Source: Pseudoalteromonas apostichopi
Lineage (GTDB): Bacteria > Pseudomonadota > Gammaproteobacteria > Enterobacterales > Alteromonadaceae
Assembly (NCBI RefSeq): GCF_030297135.1
Contig: NZ_AP028065.1
Location: 1,674,001-1,738,000, forward strand
Direction: 5' to 3'
Length of the DNA: 64,000 nucleotides
Shown piece by piece: positions 27,875 through 37,852 of the stretch. The position numbers were made by a program, and so were the translations under genes. Within the stretch, counting starts at the first letter, position 1; each line of letters begins with the position of its first letter. The notes under the pieces were generated by a model. The model was not told the origin of the DNA. It saw nothing but the letters and a program-made list of their open reading frames with translations, and did no database searches.

Positions 27875-30379
27875 CTAGCTTTCAATACCTAATTCAACCC
27901 TTAATTGCTCAATATCTTTATGTTGCTCAAAATACTGCACAACAGCTTGTATTTGTTGCTGCTTTTTTCCTTCAAAATTATCGGTTAGGTAACCTTTAAT
28001 CTCACTAAAGTTCCACGATAATTTTACTTCCGCTGGGATTGCGGTTAAAGCAGTAAACACCTCTTCAATCGTTTTATCGTCAAGTAAAAAGCGAATAAAC
28101 TGCATCACGGCTATGTTCTCTGAGTTATTTGAGTATTGTTCTGCCTCTGCAACACGATTAAGGACTTGTTCTGGCGTTTCATAAAGTAAAGCCAGTTCAG
28201 CTATGTTTGCGCTTGAGTCAGCTATAGTTTTTTGAACCTCTTCATTCGATGAACCTTTGAACTGCTCAATCAAGGTTGCGGAGCTACTGATTGCATCCTC
28301 AAACTTGCCTTGCTGACCATAAGTAGCGCCTTGGTTACACATCGCTTTAGCTACTTGGATTTGAATCTCTTCATTCGATGAGTCTTTGAATTGATCAATC
28401 AAGGTTGCGTAGCTGTTGAGCTCCTCATCAGGCTTGCCTTGCTGACCATAGGTAACGCCTTGGTTATACATCGCTTGAGCTACTCGAATTTTAATCTCTT
28501 CATTCGATGAGTCTTTGAACTGCTCAATCAAGCTTGCGTACCTGTTGAGCTCCTCATCAAGCTTGCCTTGCTGACCATAAGTAGCGCCTTGGTTACACAT
28601 CGCTTTAGCCACTTGGATTTGAATCTCTTCATTCGATGTGTCTTTGAATTGATCAATCAAGGTTGCGTAGCTGTTAAGCTCGTCATCAAATTGACCTTGC
28701 TCACCATAAGTAACGCTTTGGTTACACATCGCTTTAGCCACTTGGATTTGAATCTCTTCATTCGATGAGTCTTTGAATTGATCAATCAAGGTTGCGTAGC
28801 TGTTGAGCTCCTCATCAGGCTTGCCTTGCTGACCATAAGTAACGCCTTGGTTATACATCGCTTTAGCTACTCGAATTTTAATCTCTTCATTCGATGAGTC
28901 TTTGAACTGCTCAATCAAGGTTGCGGAGCTACTGATTGCATCCTCAAGCTTGCCTTGCTGACCATAAGTAGCGCCTTGGTTACACATCGCTTTAGCCACT
29001 TGGATTTGAATCTCTTCATTCGATGAGTCTTTGAACTGCTCAATCAAGGTTACGTAGCTGTTGAGCTCGTCATCAGGCTTACCTTGCTCACCATAAGTAA
29101 CGCCTTGGTTATAAACTGCTTGAGCCACTTGGATTTGAATCTCTTCATTCGATGAGTCTTTGAATTGATCAATCAAGGTTGCGTAGCTGTTGAGCTCCTC
29201 ATCAGGCTTGCCTTGCTGACCATAGGTAACGCCTTGGTTAAACATCGCTTGAGCTACTCGAATTTTAATCTCTTCATTCGATGAGTCTTTGAACTGCTCA
29301 ATCAAGGTTGAGTAGCTGCTGATTGCATCCTCAAGCTTGCCCTGCTGACGATAGGCAACGCTTTGGTTACACATCGCGTTAGCCACTGGAATTTGAATTT
29401 CTTCATTCGATGAGTCTTTGAACTGCTCAATCAAGGTTGCGTAGCTGTTGAGCTCCTCATCAGCCTTGCCTAGCCTCCCATAAGTAACACCTTGGTTAAC
29501 CATTGTAATGGCATACAGCTTAGACTCTTTTTCACTGTCAACTAACCCTAAAACCTTGTTCCAAGCATTGAGTGCTTCGTCATATTCATTACTTGAAAAC
29601 GCCTTTAAACCCGCTTTAAACCATTCTAGAGCTGTTTGATATACTCTCGGTTTTTTATGTTTGGTCGTTGTATTGTCTTCTTTATTTCTTTTCGAGGTAA
29701 CAACATCTTTGTTTTCTTCTAAGAGAGCATCCCAAGCTAGTTGCTGTTCTTGCTTGATTTTTTCCAGTGCATCCCTTGCCTCTATTTCTAATTTCTCAGC
29801 TCGCTCTTTTAACTGAAGACTCACATTTTTAAGTTCAGTTTTAGTATCTACAATTAATTTATCTTTATTATCTAATAACCACTTTTCCATATGACTTTCT
29901 GAGGCTGTATTAGCAGCCTGCTTGGCTTCGTATACCGCTCTGTTTTTTGCACTAAAACCGAGTGCGATTGCAGCAACCGTGATAATCAAACCAAATAGGG
30001 TAAATGCCATTCCCCACATATTTGTATTACTTGCTATGTCAGAAATCCGCCCATTAAACCCATTCAATTGATTAGTTTGCAGCTTTTCTTGCGTTTCGAG
30101 TTTTGTTTGTAAACTGGCTAACTGAGTTTTTAGCTCTTGTTGTGTGTTTTCTAAGGTTTTAACGTCATAACCGAGTGATTTTTGTTGCTGAAGTTTTTCA
30201 TCAAGTCGAATAAGTTGGCCGTGCATACTTAATAGTTGCTGATAGATCAAATCTTGGCTATTTTGCGTTTTAGCTATAACTGAAGCAGAATTTATGGGCG
30301 TTGAATTAGGTGCTGTTTTAGCAAATGCTACGCTAGGCAAGCCCCATAAAAAAACAAGTAGTAGTAAAAAACGCATCAA
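27875..30379 (-). CDS. Membrane-anchored protein with about ten near-identical TPR repeats
   Basis: An 834-residue protein. It has a signal peptide (to about residue 20), a coiled-coil stretch rich in Gln and Lys, a membrane helix (MWGMAFTLFGLIITVAAIALGF, about residues 120-142), a second coiled coil, and a long array of 43-residue TPR-like units. The consensus unit begins GKPDEELNSYATLIDQFKDS. Nine units run in perfect 129-base register and a tenth is diverged. The C-terminal 110 residues are not repetitive. It is likely a periplasmic or membrane protein-binding scaffold. The function is unknown. Recent expansion by unequal recombination is suggested by the DNA-level identity. Confidence 0.8.
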   Translation of the reverse strand: MMRFLLLLVFLWGLPSVAFAKTAPNSTPINSASVIAKTQNSQDLIYQQLLSMHGQLIRLDEKLQQQKSLGYDVKTLENTQQELKTQLASLQTKLETQEKLQTNQLNGFNGRISDIASNTNMWGMAFTLFGLIITVAAIALGFSAKNRAVYEAKQAANTASESHMEKWLLDNKDKLIVDTKTELKNVSLQLKERAEKLEIEARDALEKIKQEQQLAWDALLEENKDVVTSKRNKEDNTTTKHKKPRVYQTALEWFKAGLKAFSSNEYDEALNAWNKVLGLVDSEKESKLYAITMVNQGVTYGRLGKADEELNSYATLIEQFKDSSNEEIQIPVANAMCNQSVAYRQQGKLEDAISSYSTLIEQFKDSSNEEIKIRVAQAMFNQGVTYGQQGKPDEELNSYATLIDQFKDSSNEEIQIQVAQAVYNQGVTYGEQGKPDDELNSYVTLIEQFKDSSNEEIQIQVAKAMCNQGATYGQQGKLEDAISSSATLIEQFKDSSNEEIKIRVAKAMYNQGVTYGQQGKPDEELNSYATLIDQFKDSSNEEIQIQVAKAMCNQSVTYGEQGQFDDELNSYATLIDQFKDTSNEEIQIQVAKAMCNQGATYGQQGKLDEELNRYASLIEQFKDSSNEEIKIRVAQAMYNQGVTYGQQGKPDEELNSYATLIDQFKDSSNEEIQIQVAKAMCNQGATYGQQGKFEDAISSSATLIEQFKGSSNEEVQKTIADSSANIAELALLYETPEQVLNRVAEAEQYSNNSENIAVMQFIRFLLDDKTIEEVFTALTAIPAEVKLSWNFSEIKGYLTDNFEGKKQQQIQAVVQYFEQHKDIEQLRVELGIES
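28181..29470 (-). repeat. Coding tandem repeat, 129-bp unit, about 10 copies
   Basis: Units begin at 29470, 29341 and every 129 bases down to 28309. Most units are highly similar, differing mainly in a GKLEDAIS versus GKPDEELN start and in QVAK versus RVAQ. The tenth unit degenerates after its first half. The alternation suggests block duplication of two- and three-unit segments. Confidence 0.9.
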
Positions 30380-30514
30380 TCATCCCTAAAATAAGTTTGC
30401 TTTGCTGAGGTTGTAGTTATAACCACATAGTAGCCTTTTAATCTAACCGAGTTTTGTAGCACATACCACCTAAAACCAACCATTTATAAAATATTTTAAG
30501 TTATATTTTTAATG

Positions 30515-31795
30515 CTAAATTAACCTGATAATCAATGGGCTTACTAGGATTAGTCCACAACCAAAACCAACTTTTACTTGCCATGCTTTATATTTACCTG
30601 TGACTTTAATCCCTAAAAATGGACTTAATAAATCGACGCGACGCGCACCTATAAACACTAGCCAACAAAGAATAAAAGTAAGACTTAGTATAAGTAGTGA
30701 CTCCATGAAACCACCCAATTGCAGCTTCGATAAATAAAAGGCAAGGCCAATAATCACACTTTGATGTAAGAGATAAAAAGGAAATACCGCTGAGTTCAAT
30801 AAAGCCAATTTAGGGTGATCGTGATTTAAAAAACGTTGTGCTAGTGCCAGCATCATTAACACACCAACTAATCGTTGCGCGGTATACAACATATCCATGC
30901 CCGTAATTTGCCACTGACTGGCAGCTGAGTTTTGCCAAATCATGTTATAGCCCGCCACTACAATCAGGTAACCTACAATAAATACCACGCATAATGCCCT
31001 CCAATGAAGAAGTAGCCGACTATAAAATACTGAGTGCCACGCAAGTAAGTAACCATAAAGTAAAAATAAAGCACCCATGGGGTATCGAAATGTATCGCTC
31101 GGCCAGCTCAACTTTAAAATACAAAGCGGCAATAGCAATATGATAAAAATAATTAATAACGACTGTTCACATAGACGTGTAATCACTGTTTGAACATAAT
31201 GGTGATGAAGCAGTGGCAGAGCAAACACGAGCAATAAGGTAAATTGCCATAACGAGCGTAAGTACCAAAGATGGTTTACATCAACATGAGGCCAAATACC
31301 TGCTTGATAATATTCAAATAGAGGGTTTGTCAAATCAAAAAACTGCAAGTAAAACTGCCAGTAACTTATCGCTAAACCGGTCTCTTGGCTCATTTGCGCA
31401 TATAGCTGAACTGGCACAATAAACCAAACTCCAATTAATAATGGCAGTAATATTCTGACACTGCGTGATATTAAAAAACCACCTAAGCTAGCGCGCGCAA
31501 TTATGAACCTCAGTGCAGCACCTGAGATAAACCAGATTAACCCCATCCGCCAAGGCGACAATAAGAGCATGATGTTTTCTATATTGCTGGATAAATACTG
31601 ACTTTTAAAGTGAAAGCCCCAATTTTGAGTGTATAACATACCTGTGTGGTAAAAAATTAATAAGCCAAAGGCAAGTACTCTTAGCCAATCTAAATCATAA
31701 CGACGCGGTGGTAACTCAACGGCTTGATTAAACGCATTTTGCCATGGCTGTAATAACGTGCGTGTTGTGTTTTTAATTATTATTTTAAGTTTCAT
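30515..31795 (-). CDS. Acyltransferase-3 family membrane protein (OpgC-like)
   Basis: A 426-residue polytopic protein. The N-terminal RRYDLDWLRVLAFGLLIFYH gives the conserved Arg/His region of membrane acyltransferase family 3 (PF01757). About ten hydrophobic segments follow. Members transfer acetyl or succinyl groups to glycans on the periplasmic face; the substrate here is unknown. It is divergent from a membrane LytTR regulator 178 bases away, which probably controls it. No neighbouring glycan-synthesis gene is visible. Confidence 0.85.
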   Translation of the reverse strand: MKLKIIIKNTTRTLLQPWQNAFNQAVELPPRRYDLDWLRVLAFGLLIFYHTGMLYTQNWGFHFKSQYLSSNIENIMLLLSPWRMGLIWFISGAALRFIIARASLGGFLISRSVRILLPLLIGVWFIVPVQLYAQMSQETGLAISYWQFYLQFFDLTNPLFEYYQAGIWPHVDVNHLWYLRSLWQFTLLLVFALPLLHHHYVQTVITRLCEQSLLIIFIILLLPLCILKLSWPSDTFRYPMGALFLLYGYLLAWHSVFYSRLLLHWRALCVVFIVGYLIVVAGYNMIWQNSAASQWQITGMDMLYTAQRLVGVLMMLALAQRFLNHDHPKLALLNSAVFPFYLLHQSVIIGLAFYLSKLQLGGFMESLLILSLTFILCWLVFIGARRVDLLSPFLGIKVTGKYKAWQVKVGFGCGLILVSPLIIRLI

Positions 31796-31881
31796 GATTG
31801 ATTATGGTTACGACAAGTTAATAACAACTATGAACAACACATAACGTTAAGCTATCAGAAAAGGTCGATAAAACAATCAGT

Positions 31882-31908
31882 AGGGATAAACGGTGGATAT
31901 CAGGGATA
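31882..31908. promoter_or_regulatory. Candidate LytTR direct repeat
   Basis: AGGGATA occurs at 31882-31888 and 31902-31908, 20 bases apart. LytTR proteins bind direct repeats spaced about two helical turns apart. The pair lies between the divergent acyltransferase and LytTR genes. It is short, so chance is possible. Confidence 0.35.
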
Positions 31909-31973
31909 GTATGTTTGGTGATTTATCACTATCTTGTTAGTCTAATTACGGTCTTCAAAGAGTAACAATAATA

Positions 31974-32840
31974 ATGATCACCTTAATGCATTTTCAGCGT
32001 AACCGAACTTGGTATGCGACATTATTCTTATTTAGTTATATTTTTATAAATAACACTATTAATGCCAGCTCAGATATCATGGAAGCCCAACGCGATGGTG
32101 AACTGTCATTTTTGCTTTGGGAGCCCTTTGTCTGGGAATATTCAAGCGCTATCGGCACCTTATTATTATTTCCTGCTTTAGTTTGGTTATTGCAAACCCA
32201 ACCCTTTAATTGGCAAAAGATCACTCGCTCATTGCTCACTTATTTATTCGCAAGCATTATTTTTTCCTTATTACACGTAGGGATCATGGTCGCTATCCGT
32301 GAGTTCATTTACACAATTCAAGACATGCAGTATGACTTCGGGTTGCTGTGGTTTGAGTTACTTTATGAATACCGTAAAGACTTATGGGGGTTTTTATCTT
32401 TAATTGTGATTATTAAAACGTATCAATACATTGTTAGCCAATTAACCGGCGAAGCCAAGCCAATCAATCATGAAGAAAACGCCCAACAGGATTTGAATTT
32501 CGACCGATTACTGGTTAAAAAACTAGGCAAAGAATTCATCATCTGTACAGATCAAATTGACTGGCTTGAATCTAGCGGCAATTACGTAAATCTACATATT
32601 GGCTCACGTATTTATCCGCTACGTACAACCATGACCCATCTTATATCTCGGTTAGAACCGCAAGGTTTTTGCCGTATTCACCGTTCTCATGCTATTAGAC
32701 TCGATGTGATTGAATCAATCACGCCATTGCCAAGTGGTGATAGTGAGGTGAAACTTACAACGGGAAAAATACTTAACTTATCACGTCGTTACAAAGAGCA
32801 GTTTAAAAAACAGGTTAATTCGTCTGCCGCTCATTTTTAG
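31974..32840 (+). CDS. Membrane LytTR DNA-binding regulator
   Basis: A 288-residue protein. Four hydrophobic segments occupy the first 165 residues, and a LytTR domain fills the C-terminus (about 180-285: DQIDWLESSGNYVNLHIGS, then FCRIHRSHAIRLDVIESI). No receiver domain is present, so it is a one-component sensor and regulator. The signal is unknown. It is divergent from the OpgC-like acyltransferase, which is the obvious target. The start has a weak AAAGAG about 11 bases upstream; Met at residue 5 is an alternative. Confidence 0.85.
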   Translation: MITLMHFQRNRTWYATLFLFSYIFINNTINASSDIMEAQRDGELSFLLWEPFVWEYSSAIGTLLLFPALVWLLQTQPFNWQKITRSLLTYLFASIIFSLLHVGIMVAIREFIYTIQDMQYDFGLLWFELLYEYRKDLWGFLSLIVIIKTYQYIVSQLTGEAKPINHEENAQQDLNFDRLLVKKLGKEFIICTDQIDWLESSGNYVNLHIGSRIYPLRTTMTHLISRLEPQGFCRIHRSHAIRLDVIESITPLPSGDSEVKLTTGKILNLSRRYKEQFKKQVNSSAAHF

Positions 32841-32904
32841 CTAACTGTATATGACGTTTTTCTGCATAAAGAATTTGCTGGACTTGGTGGCCATTTAAAG
32901 GTGT

Positions 32905-32932
32905 AAAAAAGCCCAGCTTTATTGCTAGGCTT
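32905..32932 (-). terminator. Terminator of the FtsX permease operon
   Basis: A stem of 8 of 9 paired bases (AAGCCCAGC with GCTAGGCTT) around TTTATT, followed by six T on the minus strand. It lies 22 bases beyond the stop of the last permease gene. Confidence 0.75.
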
Positions 32933-32954
32933 GGAGTGGATCATGAGTTAAGTG

Positions 32955-35369
32955 TTACTCATAACGAAGGATTAATGATGGACGGGTGCTGGCCGCCTTG
33001 AAGGCAAGGGTTGCGACAGTCAGCCAAGTAAAGAGTGCGACCAAAAGTGCCGCAGTGCCATACACCCACACGGCTTGCTCAATACGGTCGTTAAAACCTT
33101 GCAACCAGTCATCCATTAGCCAATAAGCTAGAGGCAAAGCAATTGCCGCTGCTGCGAATACTACGATTAAAAACTCACGGGCAAGTAGGTTAACTAAACT
33201 TAAACGGGTTGCACCCAATACTTTTCGAATGGCTAATTGCTTTTGCTGACGTTTCGCTGCAAACGCAGCAAGTCCAAATAAACCTAAGCAACTTAAAAAC
33301 ATGGCCAGCACAGAGAAGTTTCGAATGAGCACAAACAAATCATGCTCGACGCTATAAACCTTGGCTAAGTCTTGCTGCATCAAGCTAAATTGCGGATCGG
33401 CGGTTAAATTAAACTGCTTTAAAAGCTGGCGTAACTGATTAAATAACTGAGAAAAGTTTGCTTGTTCGGTGCTTACCACCAATCGAACGGTTGATTGCGA
33501 GCTATACCCTGCTGAAAATGACACAGGCAGCCAATCATCTTTCGCCGAACCGACTTTAATGTCTTTTACCACACCGACAATGGTTGCATTAATATTGCGA
33601 TAAAGCCCCTGAACATGCAGACCTACCACCTCATCCACATTATCGTAGCCAGCACGCTTTGCCATTTGTTCGGTCACCAAAATAGCCATTGCTTGAAGGT
33701 TACCTTCGCCCTGCTGCGCCTCAGTATGCTCATCGGTAGAGTGCAGCCAATCGCTCTGAAACTGTGGTGAAAAATCTCGGCCTGCAAGTAGTGTCAGACC
33801 CAAGGTTTCAACGGCATGGAAACCTGTGCCTATGGTCGGTGGCAGTTCGCTTTCTTCGTAGCCATTGGGCCAACGGAAATAAAAGCTTTCAAGAATACTG
33901 TCGGTTAAATCTGTGTCTGTAGTGGTCACTTGCATGACACCTGGCAGCGCACGGATCTCATTAAGTATCGCGTGTTCTTTTTCCATCAATTGCTTGCTGC
34001 TTAAATCATGTATCACAATGCGATCTGTCGCATCATAACCAAGCGACAAGTTTTGCAAGAACGTTAACTGTTGTAAGCTCACCATAGTACAAACAATTAA
34101 GGCCATTGCCATGGCTGCTTGAAATACTAACAGGCCTTTACGCACCGCTTGACCTGTTTGCAATTGCCCTGCAAGTAAACTTTTTAGCGGTGCGCGTGCG
34201 ACACAAAAAGCCGGATAAGCACCAGATATTAAAGCCAATAAAAACACCACGCCCAATACAGCTAGCAATTGTGACCAGTCCCAAATAAGCTGCAATGGTC
34301 GATTCGCAAAGGCACTAAAACTTGGTAATAACATCTCAACCCAACACAACGCTAACAACGTAGCAAGGATCACCAATAGCAAGGCTTCTAACAAAAATTG
34401 CAGTATTAATTGTCGCTTACTCGCCCCCAAGGTTTTGCGCATGGCAATTTCTTTGATGCGATAAAGCAATTGCGATACCGCAATATTAATGTAATTGGCT
34501 GCAGCAATAGCGAGTAGTAAGACACTTAGCACCAAGCTCAAGTTCACTAAAAAAGCCGAGCCGCCTGGTTTAAATTCAAAGGGCGAATGGGCTTTAAAGT
34601 ACACCTCTCGCATCGGCACTAAACGATACTCAAGTTGGCTATTCTTTAACTGATATTTTTCGATAAGACGACTAGCTAACAGCTTTTCGATGTCTTTTAA
34701 ATCAGCTCCTTGCTGAGTTTTTAGATAAACATAACTCGATATATCGTTATGTATGGTGAAATCAACAGACACTAAAGCATGGAACAAAAAGTGACTGTTA
34801 TCGGGTAAATCATCAAAAACAGCACCCACAGTGACACTTTGCTCGCCCATCAATAACGTTTGTCTGAACGCTTTACTGGCGCTACCAAACAGCCTTGTGG
34901 CTTCACTGTTACTCAGAGCTATTTGATTGGGCACAGAGAGTACTTGTTCTAGGTTGCCAAGCATCACCTCTAAATGAATAAAATCGCGAATATTAGCCGA
35001 TGTACCATATAAATTACGCAGCTTAAATGCTTGCCCTGCAACATTAATATGAGCGGAAAGCAAATCGCTATCAACCACATCTGCCAACACCAATAAATCG
35101 CTTACATCGCTGCGTGAAGACACTGTTTGCGCAATGCTTACAACCGTTAATGGGATCTCTTCTAAGCCGGGTACATTTACATCAACATGCAAACGATATA
35201 CTTGCTGATGATCGGGCTGCATTTTATCAAACGACAATTCGTACTCTGCGAATAACGCCACTAAAAGCGCCCCAGCAAGACCTATGCTTAGTCCAAAGAC
35301 ATTCAAAAGCGCGTACAACTTATGCCGCTTAAATACCCTAAATGCCGTGGTAATGTGTGATACTAACAT
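32955..35369 (-). CDS. FtsX-type ABC transporter permease 1 (MacB/SalY-like)
   Basis: An 804-residue permease with an N-terminal membrane helix, a large periplasmic MacB-PCD domain, three helices, then a second periplasmic domain and three C-terminal helices. The layout matches two fused FtsX halves, as in other MacB-type lipoprotein or peptide exporters. It lies last in the HlyD-ATPase-permease-permease operon and is paralogous to the previous gene. The 3' end carries a stretch identical to the other permease. It has no ATPase domain. It probably forms a heterodimer with its paralogue. Confidence 0.88.
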   Translation of the reverse strand: MLVSHITTAFRVFKRHKLYALLNVFGLSIGLAGALLVALFAEYELSFDKMQPDHQQVYRLHVDVNVPGLEEIPLTVVSIAQTVSSRSDVSDLLVLADVVDSDLLSAHINVAGQAFKLRNLYGTSANIRDFIHLEVMLGNLEQVLSVPNQIALSNSEATRLFGSASKAFRQTLLMGEQSVTVGAVFDDLPDNSHFLFHALVSVDFTIHNDISSYVYLKTQQGADLKDIEKLLASRLIEKYQLKNSQLEYRLVPMREVYFKAHSPFEFKPGGSAFLVNLSLVLSVLLLAIAAANYINIAVSQLLYRIKEIAMRKTLGASKRQLILQFLLEALLLVILATLLALCWVEMLLPSFSAFANRPLQLIWDWSQLLAVLGVVFLLALISGAYPAFCVARAPLKSLLAGQLQTGQAVRKGLLVFQAAMAMALIVCTMVSLQQLTFLQNLSLGYDATDRIVIHDLSSKQLMEKEHAILNEIRALPGVMQVTTTDTDLTDSILESFYFRWPNGYEESELPPTIGTGFHAVETLGLTLLAGRDFSPQFQSDWLHSTDEHTEAQQGEGNLQAMAILVTEQMAKRAGYDNVDEVVGLHVQGLYRNINATIVGVVKDIKVGSAKDDWLPVSFSAGYSSQSTVRLVVSTEQANFSQLFNQLRQLLKQFNLTADPQFSLMQQDLAKVYSVEHDLFVLIRNFSVLAMFLSCLGLFGLAAFAAKRQQKQLAIRKVLGATRLSLVNLLAREFLIVVFAAAAIALPLAYWLMDDWLQGFNDRIEQAVWVYGTAALLVALFTWLTVATLAFKAASTRPSLILRYE

Positions 35370-35454
35370 GTTTTACCTTTAGACCTTACCTGTTCTACCT
35401 AAAAATGCCCCATCAGCTACGCCGATAGAGCATAGTCTTGACTAAAAACTCAAT

Positions 35455-37851
35455 TTACTCATAACGAAGGATTAATGATGGACGGGTGCTGGCCGCTTTA
35501 AATGCTAGGCTTGCCACCGTTGCCCACGTGATAACCGCAACGACCACAGCCGCAGCGCCATACACCCACACGGCTTGTTCAATGCGGTCGTTAAAGTTTG
35601 CTAACCAATCTCCTACTAAGAAGTAAGTAACCGGGTAAGCAATAGCAATACTCACGCCCACCAGCACTAAGAACTCTTTAGCAATGATATTTACGATACT
35701 GATGCGAGATGCACCTAGCACTTTTCGAACTGCCACTTCTTTTTGACGACGCACTGTTGCAAACGAAGCCAAACCAAAGGTACCTAAGCAAGTTAAGAAC
35801 ACAGCAAGAGCGGTAAAGATTAAAACTACATTCGAAATTCGCTCATCACCTTTTAACAACGTTTTGTAGTTGTCTGCGAGTAAATTAATTTTCGGCTCAT
35901 AGATATTGGCTGTGCTTGCTAATACTTCAGCGATCTCAGCTTTAATATAAGGCAAGTTTTGCTGATCAATGGTTAAGATTAACTCTGATACTGGTGATAA
36001 GAAGTTAAAGCCACATAAGAACATAATATTTGAGTTGGCATCTTTAGCATTACCTACTTTTACATCTTCAACCACACCCACAACACGCATATCTACGCCG
36101 CGACCTGAGTCTTTAATTACCTTACCGATAATGTCACTCATGTTAGTGTAACCTGCTTGCCTTGCGACAGATTCAGTCACAATGGTACCCGTACTTGTTA
36201 CCCCATTTTCACGGCTTGCCCAATCACCAGCAAATTCACGACTAAAGTCACGACCAGCAACCAGTTTTAATCCTAGTGTTTTTACAACATCGTAGCTTGC
36301 GCCAACAACAGGCGTTAAGCTGCCAGACGCTTCACCATTTGGCCACGTTGGCATAAGTGTATTATTGATTGAAACAGTTAAACGAGTATCAATCACTGTT
36401 GTTTGCTGTACGCCTTGAATCGCACTAATACGGTTAACTAAGGCATTTTTTTCTTTTGTGAATACTTCGCCTACAGGAAGCTCCGAAATAACCAATCTTT
36501 GTGTTGTTTCATAGCCTAAAGGTAAGCTTTGTAAGTAAGTTAATTGCTTTAACAAGGTAATAGAGGCAATGATTAAACCTATTGCTAGTGAAGCCTGTAA
36601 GGTTAGTAAGCTCTTACGAACCCATATTGCAGTATTACCACGCTGTAAGTCACCACTTAAAACGCGTTTTGCACTGAATGACGAAATAAAGAATGCAGGA
36701 TAAAGCCCAGCTAATATGCCCACAGCAATTGCGACCAAAATAATGGCAATGCCAAATTCAGAGGCATAATTCACGACCAATTCGCGGTCTACTAGTTGAT
36801 TAAAATTTGGTAAAAATAGCTCCACTAAAGCACATGCAATCACCATTGAAAGCATTGATACCAACACAGATTCAGATAAAAACTGCGTTACTAACTGGCC
36901 TTTACTTGCGCCAAGCGCTTTACGCACACCCACTTCTTTTGCACGTTTAGTCGATTGAGCGACGGTCATATTAATGAAGTTAAAACCTGCAATAAGAATA
37001 AGTAACACACTTAAACCAACACAGATCATGACCACTTGTTTAGCGCCACCCGCTTTCATCTCAAATGGTGATTTAGCCGTTAGGTGCAAATCAAGTAATG
37101 GATGCAGCTCTAAACTAACTTGTTCCAGCATCGAACCGCTAAAAAAGCGCTCTGTTAAAGTTTTAGCTAAAGCGTCTGTATCGGTGCCCTCAGCTAAACG
37201 CATGTAAACATAACTACTATTGATGTCTATTTTGCTTGGATCATGCTTAACATAAACAAGGTTTTTAAAAGCAAAGTGAGTGTTATCTGTTAAGTCTGCA
37301 AACACGGCACGCACTGTGTACTGTCCTTGTTCATGTGTTAGTGTTTCACCAATCACATCGGTGCGACCAAAAATGCGCAGTGCTTCTGATTCACTAAGCG
37401 CTAGGCTATCTGGTGTACTCATTGCTGTTGTTAAGTCACCTGCAAGCGTTTCTAGAGCAATAAAGTTTTCAATATTAGGAGTCGCGCCATACAAAGCATT
37501 TAACTTATAGCCTTGGTTTCGATAACTCACATCAACCATAGCTTCACGGGTCAGCTCGACCATAGTTAATCCGAACACTTCTTCAACTTGGCTGTAATCT
37601 TCGGCCTGCTTTGACTGCACAAAATTAAAAATAGGCACCACAGCTAAACCAAGTTTTGAGAAGTCCTGGCCAACGCGATAAACACGCTCAGCATGAGGCT
37701 GTTGGCTATCGTACGAAAGCTCATTTTTTGCAAACAAAGCAACTAGAATTGCCGCAGCTAAGCCCACACTCAAACCCAGAACATTTAAAATAAAGTGCTG
37801 TTTTTGGTTTTTGAACGCGCGCAGCGCGGTGATCAAATAACTTAAAATCAT
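35455..37851 (-). CDS. FtsX-type ABC transporter permease 2 (MacB/SalY-like)
   Basis: A 798-residue permease of the same architecture as the gene after it: a first TM helix, a periplasmic MacB-PCD domain, three helices near residue 280-400, a second periplasmic domain, and three final helices with the sequence VRKVLGASRIS. ATG 37851 begins one base after the ATPase stop codon, which argues for translational coupling; a longer N-terminal read has no better support. The last 40 bases match the paralogue at its 3' end. It likely pairs with the ATPase (MacB-like) and with the HlyD adaptor to export an unknown substrate. Confidence 0.88.
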   Translation of the reverse strand: MILSYLITALRAFKNQKQHFILNVLGLSVGLAAAILVALFAKNELSYDSQQPHAERVYRVGQDFSKLGLAVVPIFNFVQSKQAEDYSQVEEVFGLTMVELTREAMVDVSYRNQGYKLNALYGATPNIENFIALETLAGDLTTAMSTPDSLALSESEALRIFGRTDVIGETLTHEQGQYTVRAVFADLTDNTHFAFKNLVYVKHDPSKIDINSSYVYMRLAEGTDTDALAKTLTERFFSGSMLEQVSLELHPLLDLHLTAKSPFEMKAGGAKQVVMICVGLSVLLILIAGFNFINMTVAQSTKRAKEVGVRKALGASKGQLVTQFLSESVLVSMLSMVIACALVELFLPNFNQLVDRELVVNYASEFGIAIILVAIAVGILAGLYPAFFISSFSAKRVLSGDLQRGNTAIWVRKSLLTLQASLAIGLIIASITLLKQLTYLQSLPLGYETTQRLVISELPVGEVFTKEKNALVNRISAIQGVQQTTVIDTRLTVSINNTLMPTWPNGEASGSLTPVVGASYDVVKTLGLKLVAGRDFSREFAGDWASRENGVTSTGTIVTESVARQAGYTNMSDIIGKVIKDSGRGVDMRVVGVVEDVKVGNAKDANSNIMFLCGFNFLSPVSELILTIDQQNLPYIKAEIAEVLASTANIYEPKINLLADNYKTLLKGDERISNVVLIFTALAVFLTCLGTFGLASFATVRRQKEVAVRKVLGASRISIVNIIAKEFLVLVGVSIAIAYPVTYFLVGDWLANFNDRIEQAVWVYGAAAVVVAVITWATVASLAFKAASTRPSLILRYE

Positions 37852-37852
37852 G

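Noticed and set aside
28181..29470. CRISPR array
   Set aside because: The repeat is 129 bp, coding and without unique spacers.
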